From: JAWXUE01 sp044432925
Lineage (GTDB): Bacteria > Bacillota_I > Bacilli_A > Acholeplasmatales > Anaeroplasmataceae
Reading direction: 5' to 3'
Length of the DNA: 64,000 bases
Assembly: GCA_044432925.1 (NCBI GenBank)
Contig: JAWXUE010000002.1
Location: 1-64,000, forward strand
The position numbers and the translations under genes are program-made. This document shows, piece by piece, positions 1-8,444 of this stretch. Under the pieces are notes generated by a model. That model searched no databases, was not told the origin of the DNA, and was given only the letters and a program-made list of their open reading frames with translations. The first letter of the stretch is position 1; the number at the start of each line of letters is the position of its first letter.

Positions 1-6
1 ATTGTT

Positions 7-37
7 AAACAATCATTAATTTGATTGTTTTTCTTTT
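7..37 (+). terminator. Rho-independent terminator of an upstream gene
   Basis: Arms AAACAATCA and TGATTGTTT form a 9-bp stem around a 6-base loop, followed by a T-rich tract. The gene it terminates lies before the window. Confidence 0.75.
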
Positions 38-78
38 TAATGAAAAATGATATAATATTTAATAGGAGAAGTGATATT

Positions 79-465
79 ATGTGTATATTTTGTAAGATAA
101 TTAATAATGAAATACCTAGTTATAAAATTTATGAAGATAATAATGTTTTAGCTATATTAGATATAAGTCAAATTACTTATGGACATACTTTAGTAATTCC
201 TAAAAAACATTACGAAAATATCTTTGATATAGAAGAAGTAGATTTATTAAATATTATGAAAGTAGTTAATAATTTATCTAAACAATATAAAGATAAATTA
301 AATATAGAAGGAATTAATATATTTAATAATAGTGGTGAGATCGCTGGACAGGAAGTTAATCATTTTCATTTCCATATAGTACCAAGATATGCAAAAGAAG
401 AACTAACTATAAAACATAGTTCAAATAAATATAACTTAGAAGAAGTATATAATAAATTAAAATAA
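79..465 (+). CDS. HIT family nucleotide-binding hydrolase
   Basis: Predicted 128-aa histidine-triad protein, probably a cytosolic hydrolase of nucleoside phosphoramidates or AMP adducts. The N-terminal CIFCKIINNEIPSYKIYED block and the terminal HFHFHIVPR triad (His-X-His-X-His) are diagnostic of the HINT/Hit branch, and the length matches the family. The chosen start is the ATG preceded by AGGAGA 9 bases upstream. An in-frame upstream ATG would add 18 residues not seen in the family and would run through the Shine-Dalgarno sequence. It follows a terminator and is followed 15 bp later by the GH31-like gene, so the two are probably cotranscribed. The biological substrate cannot be told from sequence. 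Confidence 0.93.
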   Translation: MCIFCKIINNEIPSYKIYEDNNVLAILDISQITYGHTLVIPKKHYENIFDIEEVDLLNIMKVVNNLSKQYKDKLNIEGINIFNNSGEIAGQEVNHFHFHIVPRYAKEELTIKHSSNKYNLEEVYNKLK

Positions 466-479
466 AGGAGGATATAGTT

Positions 480-2288
480 ATGACAGTTTATGAAGATCAA
501 ATTTTAACATTACCAGATTTTTCTATAGTATTTATTTCAGAGACTGTTTTAGCTGTAACTCAACATCCTGATAAATTAATTGAAACTGAAAAATTAGCTA
601 AAGTTAATTTTAATAAAATAGTTAAAAAAGGTAAATCTACAATGGGTGTACCAGCATTAAATATATTAGTTAAAGGTGATATTGTTTATTTATACATATT
701 AGAAAAAAGATATTTAATTTCCACTCTATTTGAAGAAGCTAAAAACTTCGATAATATTAATTTATTAGATACATCAAAATATCTAATGTATAAAAAGAAT
801 GAACATTTCTTTGTTGCATTAAGAAGAGATGATTTTACATATATAAATCCTAAAAACATTGTACCTAGAAGTTTTTTAGGTCCTATATTTTATTTTAAAA
901 ATATGAATGAAATGCAATATAACGATTCTCTAAAATCTTTTTCTAGATATAATGTACCTACTTATGCATCTATTTTAGATAACAAAATTGATATAGATGA
1001 AAAACTAATATCAGAAAACTTTGTTGTATTTAAAAATGATTTTAATCAGCAAAATAATTTTTATTTTACTGATGATCCTACTATTAATATTCAAGTAAAT
1101 AGTAGAAAGCCAATTATTACTTATGGGTTTAGTAGAAATAATTCTAAAAATTATTTTGATGTAAATATTTCAAATACATTTGAGAATTTAAAAAATTATA
1201 TTAAAGCTGATTTAAATTATAATAAAAATTATTTTAATCATGAAGATGCTACTGATAGAGATGCTCAATTAGTATTAAGAAGTATTCAATTAAGTTTATT
1301 CTTACCAATATTATTTGTTGATTTTTCATATTTAAAATCTATTCCGTTTGATGAGGGAAATATATTATTTAAAACATTTATTAAATATTTAAAATTAAGA
1401 CAAAGATTTATACCATTTTTATATAGTTCTTTTAAAAACACTAGATATAATAATGTTGATTCTTATATTCAAAACTTTAATCAAATTACAGTTAATAAAC
1501 AATTGTTAATAATACCTATTCATACTGAAATTGATCCTTATACTAATCAAACTCCTTTATCAATATTATTTGATGATGTTTGTTATGATTTTATAAGTGG
1601 TGAAAGATATGAAAAAGAAAGAATATATGAATTATATGCAATAGATGAAATGCCTATCTTTGCCCTACCTGGTTCTATCATTCCATTATTTTTAGATAAT
1701 GTATCTGCTAGAAATAAATTACCTTTAGAATATGAAATTAAAATATATCCAGGAGCAAATAAAGAATACACATTATATTATGATGAATATATTGAAAATA
1801 ATGTAATTAAACAATCTATTACAACATTCGATTTAAAATATAAAAATAATAATTTACTATTAAAAATTAAAACTAATGCTTTAGAATCAGTACTACCAAC
1901 AGTATTACATCTTAATTTTATTAATATTAAAAAAGATAGTAGTGTTAGAGTAAATGGTACAAAATATAATCTTAATTATAAAACAGAAGATAAAATATTA
2001 ACATTAGACATTTTTGAAATAAATAATAATATTGAAATAGAAATAATAAATAGATATGGATTAGAAATTTCTAGAAAACAAGAATTTTTAGAAAAAAAAT
2101 TATATCATTTCTTTAATACATCATCTTGTACTAATAAAGAAAAAATAATTTATAAATATAAAGTTAAACCGTTCTTACATGAACCTGTTGACTCTTTAAT
2201 GAGTAGAATAAATAAACATACAAAGTTTATACCAGCAAAACAACGAAAAAACATACAAAAAATAATAGAAATGTATAAAAAAGATTGA
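480..2288 (+). CDS. Degenerate glycoside hydrolase family 31-like protein
   Basis: 602-aa protein with no signal peptide. Its second half keeps the landmarks of GH31 alpha-glucosidases: LRQRFIPFLYSSF (the family LRYRLLPYLY element), DEMPIFALPGSIIPL (the family LPVFVREGAIIPL element), and EYEIKIYPGANKEYTLYYDE (the distal beta-sandwich). The region between residues 210 and 310 resembles the C-terminal part of the barrel. The nucleophile motif WxDMNE and most of the first barrel half are not recognisable, and the protein is about 100-200 residues shorter than active enzymes. I infer that it is either catalytically dead or very divergent. A strong AAAGGAGG precedes the ATG. The gene is clearly coding and under selection, with no internal stop. 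Family assignment is moderate and function is unknown. Confidence 0.6.
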   Translation: MTVYEDQILTLPDFSIVFISETVLAVTQHPDKLIETEKLAKVNFNKIVKKGKSTMGVPALNILVKGDIVYLYILEKRYLISTLFEEAKNFDNINLLDTSKYLMYKKNEHFFVALRRDDFTYINPKNIVPRSFLGPIFYFKNMNEMQYNDSLKSFSRYNVPTYASILDNKIDIDEKLISENFVVFKNDFNQQNNFYFTDDPTINIQVNSRKPIITYGFSRNNSKNYFDVNISNTFENLKNYIKADLNYNKNYFNHEDATDRDAQLVLRSIQLSLFLPILFVDFSYLKSIPFDEGNILFKTFIKYLKLRQRFIPFLYSSFKNTRYNNVDSYIQNFNQITVNKQLLIIPIHTEIDPYTNQTPLSILFDDVCYDFISGERYEKERIYELYAIDEMPIFALPGSIIPLFLDNVSARNKLPLEYEIKIYPGANKEYTLYYDEYIENNVIKQSITTFDLKYKNNNLLLKIKTNALESVLPTVLHLNFINIKKDSSVRVNGTKYNLNYKTEDKILTLDIFEINNNIEIEIINRYGLEISRKQEFLEKKLYHFFNTSSCTNKEKIIYKYKVKPFLHEPVDSLMSRINKHTKFIPAKQRKNIQKIIEMYKKD

Positions 2289-2339
2289 AAAAATTGAAAA
2301 AACATGATAAAATTGCATGTGAAAGAAGAGGAATTAAAT

Positions 2340-2921
2340 ATGAATATTAAAGTACCAGTTGGTGTTAGTGCACGTCACGCACATTTATCAAAAGAAGATT
2401 TAGAAGTATTATTTGGAGAAGGTTATGAATTAACACATTTCAAAGATTTAAGTCAACCAGGACAATTTGCTTGTGAAGAGAAAATTGATGTTGTTAGTTT
2501 AGATCCAAAAGGAAAAACTATTAGTGGTGTTAGAATTTTAGGACCATTAAGAAGTAGTACTCAAATTGAATTAGTAAGAAGCGATGCAATTAAAAATAAA
2601 TTTGTAGCTCCAGTTAGATCAAGTGGAGATATTAAAGATAGTGGATCTGCTAAATTAGTAGGACCTAAAGGTGAAATTATTATTAATGAAGGTGTTATTG
2701 TTGCTGATAGACACATTCATATGTCAACAAAAGAAGCAGCTGAATTTGGTATTGTTGATAGACAAATAGTATCTTTAAAAGTTGAAGGTGCTAAAGGTGG
2801 TATATTAGGAAATGTTTTATGTAGAGTTAATGATAACTTTGCATTAGATTGCCATATTGATACTGATGATGCTTGTGCATTTGAAGTAAAACAAAATGAT
2901 TTATTAGAAGTATTAATTTAA
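2340..2921 (+). CDS. pduL: Phosphate propanoyltransferase / PduL-type phosphotransacylase
   Basis: 193-aa enzyme of the PduL fold, which interconverts acyl-CoA plus phosphate with acyl-phosphate plus CoA. In fermenters lacking Pta this is the usual acetate-forming phosphotransacetylase. The two zinc-binding repeats are visible: SARHAHLS near the N-terminus and DRHIHMS near residue 130, each with His-X-His. The end, FEVKQNDLLEVLI, is also typical. The ATG at 2340 is chosen because AAGAGGAA sits about 8 bases upstream and the protein then begins MNIKVPVGVSARHAH as its homologues do; an ATG 36 bases earlier lacks such a site. There are no microcompartment shell genes around it, so a housekeeping fermentation role is likely. 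It ends in a terminator. Confidence 0.93.
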   Translation: MNIKVPVGVSARHAHLSKEDLEVLFGEGYELTHFKDLSQPGQFACEEKIDVVSLDPKGKTISGVRILGPLRSSTQIELVRSDAIKNKFVAPVRSSGDIKDSGSAKLVGPKGEIIINEGVIVADRHIHMSTKEAAEFGIVDRQIVSLKVEGAKGGILGNVLCRVNDNFALDCHIDTDDACAFEVKQNDLLEVLI

Positions 2922-2940
2922 AGCCTTAAGTGGCTTTTTA
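2920..2940 (+). terminator. Terminator after pduL
   Basis: AAAGCC, loop TTAAGT, GGCTTT, then a T-rich tail. The hairpin overlaps the pduL stop codon. Confidence 0.8.
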
Positions 2941-2958
2941 TTTTTGGAGGAATATATT

Positions 2959-4182
2959 ATGTTTAAAAAATTAATAAAAGATAAAGTATTTAGAGATTCT
3001 ATTTACGGAAATATAAAAGTAGAACATGAATTAATATTAGAATTAATTGATTCAGAAGAAGTTCAAAGATTAAGAAGGATAAGACAACTATCAGGAGTGT
3101 CATTAGTATTTCATACTGCTGAACACTCAAGATTCCCTCATGCATTAGGTACATATGAGCTTGCTAGAAGAGTATTAGTAAATAATACTAGTATTAGAAA
3201 TGCTTTATCTGAGTATGAACAAATGGTTTTATTAACTTCAGCATTATTACATGATATAGGACATGGTCCTTTTTCTCATGCATTTGAAAATATCTTTGAT
3301 ATACCTCATGAAACAATGACAATAAAATTAATTAATTCAGAAATAACAGATGTAAACAAAATACTTAAAAAACATAATTCTAAATTAATAAAAGATATTT
3401 CTGATGTATTATCATACAAACATAAAAATCATATTATCTCTTCATTAATATCTAGTCAAATAGATGTTGATAGAATGGATTACTTATCAAGAGACTCTTA
3501 TGCAACTGGTGCTAAATATGGTTCAATTGATTTTGAAAGATTAATTAATATTATGGAAGTTAAAGATAATAAATTAGTTTTTAAAGCTAGAGGTTCTTAT
3601 ACATTAGAAAGTTATTTAATGAGTAGATACCATATGTACTGGCAAGTATATTACCATCCAACATCAAGAGCTTATGAAATAATATTAGAATCAATTTATA
3701 GAAGAATATTAGATTTAGAAAAACAAGGTTATAAATTAGAAGCAGATATAGAAATACTTTCTAAAACATTAAACGATCATGATATAGCATCATACGTTGA
3801 AATAGATGATGTTTATATTAATGGAGTAATTAAATATCTTACTAAATCTAAAGATAAAATATTAAGTGATTTATGTAAAAGATTTTTAAATAGAAAACTA
3901 TTTAAATATATTTTAGTAGAAGATCATGAAAAAGAAATTAAAAAAATAAATAACAAATATTTAAAAGATGAAACATTAAAAAGATATTATTACAAAGAAG
4001 ACACAGTTAAACAATCAGCTTATATTACAGTAGTAAAAAGTGATATAAATGAAATTAAGATATTACTAGAAAATGGCGAAATAACAACACTTTCTAATTA
4101 TTCTAATGTTGTTAAAGGGTTAATTGAAAGTAGTCAAAAAACTGAAACAACAATATTCTATGGAACAGATAATGAAATATAA
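2959..4182 (+). CDS. HD-domain dNTPase/phosphohydrolase (YwfO-like)
   Basis: 407-aa HD-superfamily metal-dependent phosphohydrolase of the SAMHD1/YwfO type. The N-terminus shows the expected order: DSIYGNIKVEHELILELIDS, QRLRRIRQLSG, then the metal ligands in HTAEHSRFPHALGTY and LLHDIGHGPFSHAFE (the HD pair), and finally IDVDRMDYLSRDSYATG with the fourth ligand Asp. Homologues hydrolyse dNTPs to nucleosides and triphosphate; the substrate here is inferred. The ATG at 2959 is preceded by GGAGG at 2946-2950; a TTG 15 bases earlier would overlap that site. The coding end overlaps the rnmV start by 11 bp, suggesting translational coupling. Confidence 0.92.
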   Translation: MFKKLIKDKVFRDSIYGNIKVEHELILELIDSEEVQRLRRIRQLSGVSLVFHTAEHSRFPHALGTYELARRVLVNNTSIRNALSEYEQMVLLTSALLHDIGHGPFSHAFENIFDIPHETMTIKLINSEITDVNKILKKHNSKLIKDISDVLSYKHKNHIISSLISSQIDVDRMDYLSRDSYATGAKYGSIDFERLINIMEVKDNKLVFKARGSYTLESYLMSRYHMYWQVYYHPTSRAYEIILESIYRRILDLEKQGYKLEADIEILSKTLNDHDIASYVEIDDVYINGVIKYLTKSKDKILSDLCKRFLNRKLFKYILVEDHEKEIKKINNKYLKDETLKRYYYKEDTVKQSAYITVVKSDINEIKILLENGEITTLSNYSNVVKGLIESSQKTETTIFYGTDNEI

Positions 4183-4708
4183 TGAAGTAATAGTTGTTGA
4201 AGGGAAAAACGATCAAGAAAGAATTGCTAGACTATTTAAAGATGTATTAATTATTACTACTAATGGTAGTGAAATAAATAAAGACACTATAAATACTTTA
4301 GTAACATTATCTAAAACTAATGATATAATATTATTTTTAGATCCTGATTTCCCTGGAGAAAGAATAAGAAAAACAATAGAAAATTATATACCAAATTGTA
4401 AACATGCATTTATAAAAAAACATGAAGCTATCTCAAACAACAAAAAGAAAGTTGGAATAGAACATGCAACAGATGAAGTATTAAAAGATGCATTAAACAA
4501 TTTATTAACAAAATCAAATCAAAGTAATAATATAACAATAAGTAATTTAATAACATTAGGACTTGCTGGAGATAAAGAAAGTACTATCTTAAGAAATAAA
4601 ATATCTAATCATTTAAATATAGGATGTCCTAATGCTAAATCATTTTTAAAAAGAATAAATTTCTTAGGATTAACAATAGAAGATTTAAAACAATTAATAT
4701 CAAAATAG
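4172..4708 (+). CDS. rnmV: Ribonuclease M5 (5S rRNA maturation)
   Basis: 178-aa Toprim-domain RNase that trims precursor 5S rRNA with ribosomal protein L18. The Toprim motifs are IVVEGKNDQERI near residue 7 (catalytic Glu) and LFLDPDFPGERIR near residue 50 (DxD-type acidic pair). The C-terminal AKSFLKRINFLGLT is also typical of the family. The start MKYNEVIVVEGKND is chosen by homology and overlaps the end of the HD gene; an upstream in-frame start would add 16 unrelated residues. The rnmV-ksgA-yabG order is the same as in B. subtilis. Confidence 0.95.
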   Translation: MKYNEVIVVEGKNDQERIARLFKDVLIITTNGSEINKDTINTLVTLSKTNDIILFLDPDFPGERIRKTIENYIPNCKHAFIKKHEAISNNKKKVGIEHATDEVLKDALNNLLTKSNQSNNITISNLITLGLAGDKESTILRNKISNHLNIGCPNAKSFLKRINFLGLTIEDLKQLISK

Positions 4709-4752
4709 AAGTAACTATTAAATTATATGATTTATAAGAAAGGATAAATACT

Positions 4753-5622
4753 ATGAAAAGAATTGGTACAATAAGTAAAACAAATGAAATAGTAAAAAAT
4801 AATGAATTCTTTTTAAAAAAGAAATTCGGACAAAACTTTCTAATAGATCAAAATATATTAGAAGGAATAGTTAATGCTAGTGAAATAAATAAAAATATAG
4901 GTGTAATAGAAATAGGACCTGGTATAGGAGCACTAACAGAACATTTATGTCATAACGCTAAAAAAGTATTAGCATATGAAATAGATGATAGTTTAATACC
5001 AATATTAAAAGATAACTTAGATGAATATGATAATATAACAGTATTAAATAAAGATTTCTTAAAAGCTAATGTAGTTGAAGATATTAACAATTATTTAAAT
5101 GATTGTGATGATGTTTATTTAGTAGCAAATCTTCCTTATTATATAACTACACCAATTATTATGCATTTATTAGAAAATGTACCTGAAGTAACTAAATACA
5201 CAATGATGATGCAATTAGAAGTTGCTGATAGAATAGTATCAAATAAAGGTAAAAAAGATTACAATAATTTATCAATAGTAATCCAATACCAAGCTAATGT
5301 TAAAAAAGCATTATATGTAAGTAGAAATGTATTTATGCCTAAACCAAATGTAGATAGTGCTGTTGTTGTATTTGATATATTAAAAGAACCAATAACAAAA
5401 GCAAACAATGAACAATTCTTTTATAACTTTGTTAGAAAATCATTTCATAACAGAAGAAAAACATTTGTAAATAATATTAACTTTGCATATAACTTAAGCA
5501 AACCAGAAATAGAAGAAGTATTATTAGAAAATAATATTAATCCTCAAATAAGAAGTGAAGCATTAAGTATAGAAGAATTCGTTAATTTATCAAACAAGTT
5601 TGAAACATTAATAAAAAAGTAA
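4753..5622 (+). CDS. rsmA: 16S rRNA (adenine1518-N6/adenine1519-N6)-dimethyltransferase
   Basis: 289-aa KsgA/RsmA, which dimethylates two adjacent adenines in the 3'-terminal helix of 16S rRNA using SAM, a late step of small-subunit assembly. Visible motifs are FGQNFLIDQNIL at the N-terminus, the SAM-binding IEIGPGIGALTEHL, the active-site NLPYYITTPI (N-x-P-Y), and the C-terminal helical domain with VRKSFHNRRKTFVNN. AAAGGATAA lies upstream of the ATG. It follows rnmV by 44 bp and precedes yabG by 33 bp in the conserved order. Confidence 0.97.
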   Translation: MKRIGTISKTNEIVKNNEFFLKKKFGQNFLIDQNILEGIVNASEINKNIGVIEIGPGIGALTEHLCHNAKKVLAYEIDDSLIPILKDNLDEYDNITVLNKDFLKANVVEDINNYLNDCDDVYLVANLPYYITTPIIMHLLENVPEVTKYTMMMQLEVADRIVSNKGKKDYNNLSIVIQYQANVKKALYVSRNVFMPKPNVDSAVVVFDILKEPITKANNEQFFYNFVRKSFHNRRKTFVNNINFAYNLSKPEIEEVLLENNINPQIRSEALSIEEFVNLSNKFETLIKK

Positions 5623-5655
5623 CAAAATAGATAAAAACCTATATTATAATAATAG

Positions 5656-6429
5656 GTGATTAAAATTAAAATAAATGATTACGTAGTAAGAATATCTTAT
5701 AATAAAGATATAGTATTTAAAATATTAAGTATAACAAATGAAGAAGTATTACTACAAGGAGTATACACAAGATTACATGCTACAGCTAATATCGATGATT
5801 TAGAAATAGCAAATAACGAAGAAATACAAAGACACAAACAAAAACATGAATCAAAAATAAAATCAATAATAAACACAAATAAAAAAAGATCATATCATAT
5901 GACAGGAAAAATATTACATATAGATGGTGATCCCATATATTTAGAACAATGTCTATCATTATATAAAGAATTAAAAATACCTGCTTACGGAGTATATCTA
6001 AAAGAATCTGAATTCAAAAATAATATATTAGATTTAATATATCAAGTAGATCCTGATATAGTAGTCTTAACAGGACATGATTCATATAATAGAAATGGAA
6101 TAAAAGATTTAAACAATTATCTCACAACATCATATTTTATAAATGCTGTAAAAGAAATAAGAAGACATTACTCAAAAGATCATATCTTTGTATTTGCTGG
6201 GGGATGTCAATCAAATTTCGAAGCACTACTTGCAGCTGGATGCAATTATGCATCAAGTCCTAAAAGAATAAATATAGATGTATATGACCCTGCTATAGTT
6301 GCTATAAAGGCTGCTATAACGCCGTTTAATCAAATATTAAATTTAACAGATTTATCTAAAACAATATCATTAGATAAAAGTTTATTAAGTGGAATAGAAT
6401 CTTATGGAAAAATGAGGTTATTAGTATGA
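5656..6429 (+). CDS. yabG: YabG-type sporulation-specific cysteine protease
   Basis: About 257 aa, homologous to YabG, a mother-cell protease that processes spore-coat proteins during sporulation. Visible family landmarks are the N-terminal NDYVVRISY, the central ILHIDGDPIYLEQCL and VDPDIVVLTGHD blocks, FAGGCQSNFEALLAAGCNYASSP (with a conserved Cys), and the terminal ESYGKMRLL. The annotated GTG at 5656 lies inside the only Shine-Dalgarno-like element (AGGTGAT), so it may not be the real start. An ATT at 5659 or 5665 would be at a more natural spacing. The last four bases overlap ispE as ATGA. Its presence implies sporulation or recent descent from a spore former. Confidence 0.9.
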   Translation: MIKIKINDYVVRISYNKDIVFKILSITNEEVLLQGVYTRLHATANIDDLEIANNEEIQRHKQKHESKIKSIINTNKKRSYHMTGKILHIDGDPIYLEQCLSLYKELKIPAYGVYLKESEFKNNILDLIYQVDPDIVVLTGHDSYNRNGIKDLNNYLTTSYFINAVKEIRRHYSKDHIFVFAGGCQSNFEALLAAGCNYASSPKRINIDVYDPAIVAIKAAITPFNQILNLTDLSKTISLDKSLLSGIESYGKMRLLV

Positions 6430-7214
6430 TAAAAGAAAAAGCTTATGCTAAAATCAATTTAACATTAAATATATTAAATAAAAGAAATGATGGGTATCAT
6501 AACTTAAAATCAGTTATGATACCTATAAGTCTTTACGATGAATTAGTATTTGAGGCAAATAATACTTATATAATTAATAGTGAAATAGAAGATAATATAA
6601 TAACAAAAGTATTTAATATAATGAAAAATAAATATAATATATCTAATGTTAAAATAACTTTAGAAAAAAATATACCAACTCAAGCTGGACTAGCTGGAGG
6701 TTCTGCTGATGCTACAGCAACAATTAGAGGATTAAATAAATTATTTAATTTAAATTTATCTATACAAGAACAAGAAGAAATTGCTAATATGGTAGGTAGT
6801 GATACATTATTTACATTACATAATAAACCAGCTATTATTTCATCAAGAGGAGACGAAATAGAATTTATTAATCATAATTATAAATTTAATATATTATTAA
6901 TTAAACCTAATATAGGAATAAGTACTAAAGAAGCATTCGCTAATATAAAAGAATATAACCTAAAACATAATGATGAAATTATAAATGAAACAAATACAAA
7001 TAAAATAAATGAATTATGTTATAACTCATTTTTAGATTCATTATTAGAAAATAAACAATTTAAATCATTTTATGATGATGTAAATCAACACCATAAACCA
7101 CATCTAACAGGAAGTGGATCAACATTATATATTATTAATGATGATATAAACTATTTAAAAGAAATACAAAATAAATTAAATAACTATTATACACAAATAG
7201 TAAATATAAAATAA
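6426..7214 (+). CDS. ispE: 4-diphosphocytidyl-2-C-methyl-D-erythritol kinase
   Basis: 262-aa GHMP kinase of the MEP isoprenoid pathway, phosphorylating CDP-methylerythritol at its 2-OH. Visible motifs are YAKINLTLNI at the N-terminus (catalytic Lys), RNDGYHNLKSVM, the ATP-binding glycine-rich PTQAGLAGGSADATA, GSDTLFTLHNKPAI, and LTGSGSTLYII at the C-terminus. It starts within the yabG stop (ATGA overlap), so translation is coupled. In B. subtilis ispE also follows yabG, with veg and sspF between; those two genes are absent here. Confidence 0.96.
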   Translation: MIKEKAYAKINLTLNILNKRNDGYHNLKSVMIPISLYDELVFEANNTYIINSEIEDNIITKVFNIMKNKYNISNVKITLEKNIPTQAGLAGGSADATATIRGLNKLFNLNLSIQEQEEIANMVGSDTLFTLHNKPAIISSRGDEIEFINHNYKFNILLIKPNIGISTKEAFANIKEYNLKHNDEIINETNTNKINELCYNSFLDSLLENKQFKSFYDDVNQHHKPHLTGSGSTLYIINDDINYLKEIQNKLNNYYTQIVNIK

Positions 7215-7231
7215 GAAAGGAGTAGATTTAA

Positions 7232-8302
7232 TTGAAAAAGATAACAGAAGTAGATAAGTATATGACAATAAAAGAATCTATTAATACAAGTTTTAAAGAA
7301 ATAAATGTATTAACTTCAAATGAATTAAAACGTTTAGGTATGCCGTTTATTGAAATTAATAAAAGTTTTAATAGACGACATAAAGAATATAATATATCTG
7401 AGGCTGCTGATTATTTATCTACTAATACTGCTGGTATGAGTATTACTTTTAAAACTAATTCTAAAAAATTAACATTAAAAGGAAAAGTAAATAATAAAGC
7501 TTCAATGTGGCATATGGCTCCAACAGGAGAAAATGGATTTGATTTATATATTAAAATGGATAAGTATAGATTATTAAATGCATTAAGAAAAGATAAAGAT
7601 ACATTAGAATTTAATTCTGATTTTTATGAATTTAAAAATAAAGAAGAAAGAACATTTATAATAAACTTCCCTTTATATTGTGGAGTATCTGAATTATTTT
7701 TATTAATAGATGAAGATTCAACAATTAAAGTTAATAATGAATTTGATAATAAAAAATGGTGTATATATGGTACATCAATAACACAAGGTGGATGTGTATC
7801 TAGACCCGGTATGTGTTATACAAATATATTATCTAGACATTATAAAAAAGAAGTAATAAACTTAGGTTTCTCTGGAAGTGGATTAGGAGAACTTAGTGTT
7901 GCTAAAATGATAAATGAAATAAATGATTTAGAAATGGTAATAATAGATTTTGATGCTAATGCTTGTGATGATGGTTACATCTTCACAAACTTAGAACCAT
8001 TTATAGAAGAATTAAAAAGTAAAAATAAAGATATTAAAGTAGTAATAATATCTAGAGTACAATTTATAGAAAAATTTTATAATGAAAAAATGAAATTAAA
8101 CTATGAAAAATGTTTAGATTTTGAAATAGAATTAACTAATAAATTAAATAAAAAATATGGAAATGTATATTTTATTGATGGATTAAATTTATTAGATGAT
8201 GATTATGATGAGTATACAGTAGATTCAATACATTTAACAGATCTAGGAAACTATATATTCACTAAAAATTTAATACCTTACTTAAATAAAATAATAAAAT
8301 AA
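7232..8302 (+). CDS. SGNH/GDSL-family hydrolase
   Basis: 356-aa cytosolic SGNH-fold esterase/lipase-like protein. An N-terminal jelly-roll-like domain (about residues 30-170) precedes the hydrolase domain. The nucleophile block is CIYGTSITQGG (Ser182), block II is GFSGSG, and the C-terminal pair is in DSIHLTDLG (Asp331 and His334). This two-domain arrangement is typical of bacterial SGNH proteins adjacent to carbohydrate metabolism. The start is TTG, chosen because AAAGGAG lies 9 bases upstream; an ATG at 7262 lacks a site. It sits 17 bp after ispE and is probably in that operon. It occupies the interval where B. subtilis has purR-spoVG-glmU. The substrate is unknown. Confidence 0.8.
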   Translation: MKKITEVDKYMTIKESINTSFKEINVLTSNELKRLGMPFIEINKSFNRRHKEYNISEAADYLSTNTAGMSITFKTNSKKLTLKGKVNNKASMWHMAPTGENGFDLYIKMDKYRLLNALRKDKDTLEFNSDFYEFKNKEERTFIINFPLYCGVSELFLLIDEDSTIKVNNEFDNKKWCIYGTSITQGGCVSRPGMCYTNILSRHYKKEVINLGFSGSGLGELSVAKMINEINDLEMVIIDFDANACDDGYIFTNLEPFIEELKSKNKDIKVVIISRVQFIEKFYNEKMKLNYEKCLDFEIELTNKLNKKYGNVYFIDGLNLLDDDYDEYTVDSIHLTDLGNYIFTKNLIPYLNKIIK

Positions 8303-8374
8303 AACAAATCCTTTTCTTTAATAAACTTATAAAAAAAATATTATAAAAACTTGCAAGTAAATCTTACATATAAG

Positions 8375-8404
8375 TTGTAAAATTATGTAGAATAGTGTTA
8401 TAAT
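8375..8404 (+). promoter_or_regulatory. SigA-type promoter for the AEC carrier-dehydrogenase operon
   Basis: TTGTAA (8375-8380), 18-bp spacer, TATAAT (8399-8404) with an extended -10 TG at 8396-8397. The ATG at 8445 is preceded by AAAAGGAG. Confidence 0.65.
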
Positions 8405-8444
8405 AAAGATGAAATAAGAAAAATAAAAGAAAAGGAGATTTAAA

